Origin: Bacteroidales bacterium
GTDB taxonomy: Bacteria > Bacteroidota > Bacteroidia > Bacteroidales > UBA4181
Reading direction: 5' to 3'
Assembly (NCBI GenBank): GCA_031259205.1
Contig: JAIRLS010000132.1
Location: 1 to 15,028, forward strand
DNA: 15,028 nucleotides
In this document: positions 12,439-15,028 of the stretch, piece by piece
Layout of the letters: each line of letters begins with the position of its first letter
How positions within the stretch are numbered: position 1 is the first letter of the stretch
Position numbers and translations under genes: made by a program
Notes under the pieces: generated by a model
Databases searched by the model: none
Told to the model about the DNA's origin: nothing
Seen by the model: the letters and a program-made list of their open reading frames with translations, nothing else

Positions 12439-14301
12439 TTAAGTTATTTTTCCACTGTCCCTCATCCTGCGAATGATTTCGATGATTTTATATTCCTTTA
12501 TTTTTAGCGTTTTACAGAGTTCGTTCACGTCGGCGGGCTGTCCGTTTTGCAAGGCCTCCGCTACGCGGTTCCATTCATCGTCGGTAATGGTTCGTTCTTT
12601 TCGGCGGATACAGCAATCGCATGTTCCGCACGGACGGGCGTCCTTTTCGCCGAAATATTCCAGCAGCATGACGCTGCGGCAACGTTCCGTTTCGTTGGCA
12701 TAGCGCTTTACGGCTGCGATGTTTTCCTGCATAATGATTTTGCGTTGCTTGTAATTGGCTGCCGAGAGGGAGAGGTATTTTTCGTCGATGCGTTGGCGGG
12801 TGAAAGTAACGACCGACTGTTTCCTGCGCGGGATGTAGTCGATGATTTTCAACTGGTCGAGTTTTTTGAGGTATTCGTAGATCACGTCAACGCTTACTTT
12901 GGCATGACGTGCGAGTATGTCCTCATTGATGGCGACATATCCGGAAAAGAAGCCCGTGTAAGAACGCAGCAGTGTTTTGATAAACTGGTCGAACATCCTG
13001 TCGGCTACCTGAAATTCGTAGAGTTCGTCGCGTTGTACGAGAAAAAAGACTTTGGCTGCCGTTTTCGGGTCTTCGTCGAATTGTATATAGCCGTCCCGAT
13101 CGAGTAATTTCAGCGCATGATAGGCCGTCAGTATTTCAAACTTGTAAGTAAGGGCAAAGCGTCCCAGCGAGAAGTCGAACGGCATATCAAGCCCTCCCCC
13201 GACAGGTACTTTCAAGAAGTTGCCCAGCGCTTGATAGATCCGCCGGATCATTTCCGGTTCGGGAAAGCTGACACGCAGCCGCCGGTCGAGTTTGAGTTCA
13301 TCGCTACGTTCGTGGAGCAGCACGGCGTATGAGGTTTGCAGGTCGCGTCCCGCTCTTCCGGCTTCCTGAAAATAGGCTTCCATCGTGTCGGGCATGTCCA
13401 CATGGATGACAAAACGGACGTCGGACTTGTCAATGCCCATCCCAAATGCGTTTGTGGATACGATAATCCGGCAAAGACCTTCTTTCCACCTGTCCTGCTT
13501 TTCGGAACGCACGCCGGCGCTCAGTCCGGCGTGGTAAAAGTCGGCGTCGATACCGTTTTTTTGCAGGAACAGGGCTATCTCTTGTGTTGTCGCCCTGTTG
13601 CGGGCATAGATGATGCCGCTTCCGGGAAAGGATCGCAGGGTTTTCAGCAGATACTGGCGCTTGTCTTCCACATGACGGACAATATAGGTCAGGTTTTTCC
13701 GTTCAAAACCGGTTTTCAGTACATTTTTTTTGCGGAAGCGGAGTTGCGCCTGAATGTCTTCCACTACCGGCGGAGTGGCTGTGGCCGTGAGCGCAAGCAC
13801 GGGCGTTGCGGGCAATAACTCCCGAAAACCGGATATTTCAAGGTAGGATGGACGAAAGTCGTAGCCCCATTGCGAGATACAATGCGCTTCATCCACTGTC
13901 AGCAGGTTTACATTCATCTGTTTTACGCTTTCCTTGAACAGTTCGTTTCCCAGCCGTTCGGGTGAAACATAGAGAAATTTGTATCCGCCGAACATACAAT
14001 GGTTCAACTCAATATCGATTTCCCGCAAGCTGAGTCCCGAATAGACGGCAGTGGCCTTGATGTTGCGACGTTTCAGGTTTTCCACCTGATCTTTCATCAG
14101 GGCAATCAACGGGGTAACCACAATACAGATGCCCTCCATAGCTATGGCAGGCACTTGAAAGGTGATGGATTTTCCGCCGCCGGTGGGCATCAGCGCGAGA
14201 GTGTCGCGGCCGTCCAGCACGGAAAGGGAGATTTCCTCCTGCATCGGACGGAAGGAACCGTAACCCCAGTATTTTTGCAATATAGCCCGGATGTCGTACA
14301 T
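12439..14301 (-). CDS. recQ: RecQ-family ATP-dependent DNA helicase (620 aa)
   Basis: This is a 3'-to-5' superfamily 2 helicase acting in recombinational repair and fork restart. The core begins FRPMQEEI, followed by Walker A MPTGGGKS (38-45), VVTPLIALMKDQ, VSPERL, the DEAH box DEAHCISQWGYDFRPSY (137-153), ALTATA, HAGLS, VSTNAFGMGIDKSDVRFVIH and the QEAGRAGRD motif VI. Candidate zinc cysteines C541 and C558/C561/C564 lie near the C-terminus, about 180 residues after the core, with helix-rich winged-helix-like text between. No clear HRDC domain follows; only a short helical tail (DEWNRVAEALQ to RRMRDSGKIT). I start at ATG 14301. An in-frame TTG at 14322 would sit beside a terminator. It follows a terminator hairpin by 20 bases and has no clear promoter. 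Confidence 0.94.
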   Translation of the reverse strand: MYDIRAILQKYWGYGSFRPMQEEISLSVLDGRDTLALMPTGGGKSITFQVPAIAMEGICIVVTPLIALMKDQVENLKRRNIKATAVYSGLSLREIDIELNHCMFGGYKFLYVSPERLGNELFKESVKQMNVNLLTVDEAHCISQWGYDFRPSYLEISGFRELLPATPVLALTATATPPVVEDIQAQLRFRKKNVLKTGFERKNLTYIVRHVEDKRQYLLKTLRSFPGSGIIYARNRATTQEIALFLQKNGIDADFYHAGLSAGVRSEKQDRWKEGLCRIIVSTNAFGMGIDKSDVRFVIHVDMPDTMEAYFQEAGRAGRDLQTSYAVLLHERSDELKLDRRLRVSFPEPEMIRRIYQALGNFLKVPVGGGLDMPFDFSLGRFALTYKFEILTAYHALKLLDRDGYIQFDEDPKTAAKVFFLVQRDELYEFQVADRMFDQFIKTLLRSYTGFFSGYVAINEDILARHAKVSVDVIYEYLKKLDQLKIIDYIPRRKQSVVTFTRQRIDEKYLSLSAANYKQRKIIMQENIAAVKRYANETERCRSVMLLEYFGEKDARPCGTCDCCIRRKERTITDDEWNRVAEALQNGQPADVNELCKTLKIKEYKIIEIIRRMRDSGKIT

Positions 14302-14320
14302 TGAGTTTCGAGGATAAGAC

Positions 14321-14351
14321 AAAAAACGTCCGAAAAACCATTTCCCGGACG
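14321..14351 (-). terminator. Rho-independent terminator between the small exported protein and recQ
   Basis: On the minus strand CGTCCG plus GGAAA (14351 to 14341) pairs with TTTTT plus CGGACG (14337 to 14327), including two G-U pairs, across a 3-base TGG loop. Six T residues follow (14326-14321). It lies 26 bases past the stop of the 126-residue gene and ends 19 bases before the recQ ATG. Confidence 0.75.
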
Positions 14352-14377
14352 CTCTTTGTTGTTGTCGATAAAAACCG

Positions 14378-14758
14378 TTACTTTTTTGCTGCCGCTTTTT
14401 TGAAATGACAGTTCAATTTACCCATGGAAGTATCGACCGTACCTTTCACAACACCTTTTTCTTCCCAGATGGTCACGCTCACGTATTCGCCTGCATAGAA
14501 ACTGGCGGCGAGCTTCTTGTCCTTTTCGGTAAATTTCTGTTCCTTGATGTTGATATCGCCGCCTTTGATGTCGGCTACGATGGTTTTCTCCTTGTTCTCT
14601 TTGATTTCGCAGGTAAACTTTTGGTACTCTTCAGGAGCGTCGGGGATGGATATTTCCCATTTGCCTTTTACTTTCTCTTTCCAGTTTTCGCCTGCTTTTG
14701 TGCCGGCAGGAGCACTCCACAGAATGACAGCCGCCAATATAGTGCAAATCTTTATCAT
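14378..14758 (-). CDS. Small exported lysine-rich protein, unknown function (126 aa)
   Basis: A signal peptide covers about residues 1-22 (MIKICTILAAVILWSAPAG, then TKA before GENW). The mature part of about 104 residues is rich in lysine and alternates short hydrophobic and charged runs such as GKWEISI, KTIVADIKGGDINI, YVSVTIW and VVKGTVDTSMGKLNCHF. That pattern suggests an all-beta, lipocalin-like or barrel-like fold. Cysteines at 50 and 117 could form a disulfide in the periplasm. The tail KKAAAKK is basic. I do not recognise a named family. No lipobox cysteine is present, so it is probably a soluble periplasmic or secreted protein. It has its own promoter and terminator. recQ lies downstream, but a joint function is not implied. 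Confidence 0.75.
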   Translation of the reverse strand: MIKICTILAAVILWSAPAGTKAGENWKEKVKGKWEISIPDAPEEYQKFTCEIKENKEKTIVADIKGGDINIKEQKFTEKDKKLAASFYAGEYVSVTIWEEKGVVKGTVDTSMGKLNCHFKKAAAKK

Positions 14759-14790
14759 TGTTTTATGTGTTTATATGTTTATATGCGTTG

Positions 14791-14822
14791 CAAAGATAGT
14801 TATCTTTATTTAGAAAAACAAG
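14791..14822 (-). promoter_or_regulatory. Promoter of the small exported protein gene
   Basis: On the minus strand TATCTTTG (14791-14798) is an exact -7 box. CTTG (14819-14822) lies 20 bases upstream, one mismatch from TTTG. The -7 box sits in a 7-bp inverted repeat, AAAGATA (14792-14798) and TATCTTT (14801-14807) with a 2-base centre. The leader is about 30 bases and AT-rich. Confidence 0.65.
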
Positions 14823-15028
14823 CCCAAATCTTTTTTCGGGTGTATTTCAAATTGTCGCAAACCGGCTTATCGTAGCTGTCATTGCAGGCCCGAAGCCCAA
14901 AGCAATCCAAATGTGTTGATAATGAAAAAACGTGCATGCTTAATTTTCGGACGGCTCCATTGCGTACAAAACGTTTGAAAGCAACTTCGAGCAAAGATTC
15001 CCTCGTCCATCTACTCAAAATTCAAATG
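14823..15028. other. Right-end stretch without a convincing gene
   Basis: A 70-codon minus-strand frame (14806-15018) exists, but it spans the promoter box of the next gene and a palindromic repeat, and shows no family motif. Apart from the repeat at 14878-14908 I see nothing else to annotate. The window may end inside an intergenic region or a decayed gene. Confidence 0.5.
14878..14908. repeat. ATTGC/GCAAT palindromic repeat
   Basis: ATTGC (14881-14885) and GCAAT (14902-14906) form an inverted repeat around GGCCCGAAGCCC, with GTC before and CC after. The pattern resembles the widespread dispersed bacterial repeat whose ends read TCATTGC and GCAATCC. Resemblance is from memory and untested. 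Confidence 0.5.

Noticed and set aside
12547..13107. 186-codon plus-strand frame inside recQ, and a similar 182-codon frame opposite citrate synthase (9676-10224)
   Set aside because: Both are shadow frames of conserved minus-strand enzymes and have no promoter or recognisable domains.
14806..15018. 70-codon minus-strand frame at the right edge
   Set aside because: It overlaps the -33 region of the exported-protein promoter and a palindromic repeat, and shows no family motif or promoter.

Overview
The window looks like chromosomal DNA from a member of the Bacteroidota, most likely the order Bacteroidales. Three things point there. MurF and alanine racemase are fused in one polypeptide. Many genes are preceded by the phylum's TAnnTTTG -7 box, often with a TTTG about 20 bases upstream. 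Shine-Dalgarno sequences are mostly absent. Nearly all genes are housekeeping genes, and most lie on the minus strand.

Layout. Bases 1-410 hold the first 136 codons of a Gfo/Idh/MocA-type oxidoreductase that runs off the left edge. Bases 411-1104 are visibly AT-rich and contain little: a reading frame broken by stops, an 11-bp inverted repeat, and a possible 60-residue ORF behind a good -7 box. From 4526 down to 1105 there is a tight three-gene minus-strand operon: xseB (exonuclease VII small subunit), a membrane transporter with a histidine-rich loop, and the murF-alr fusion. Next is a secreted alpha/beta-hydrolase esterase (5517-4654). A 250-bp intergenic element (5607-5855) follows, with 15-bp terminal inverted repeats and a chain of small hairpins. 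Then comes ftsK (8320-5915).

A back-to-back promoter region at 8344-8435 separates ftsK from a rightward unit of tRNA-Gln(UUG), tRNA-Thr(CGU) and dapF. dapF converges on citrate synthase (10920-9577), with only 24 bases between the stops. Further right on the minus strand lie a eukaryotic-type hexokinase (12357-11152, with a clear terminator), a RecQ-family helicase (14301-12439), and a small exported lysine-rich protein (14758-14378) with its own promoter and terminator. The right end (14823-15028) has no convincing gene but carries an ATTGC/GCAAT palindromic repeat.

How the genes relate. MurF-Alr and DapF both serve peptidoglycan precursor synthesis: D-Ala, the D-Ala-D-Ala ligation step and meso-diaminopimelate. 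FtsK handles chromosome segregation at the septum. XseB and RecQ serve DNA repair. Hexokinase and citrate synthase belong to central carbon metabolism. I found no defence system, phage, CRISPR array or biosynthetic cluster. The least explained pieces are the hairpin-chain element, the transporter inside the cell-wall operon, and the decayed AT-rich left flank.
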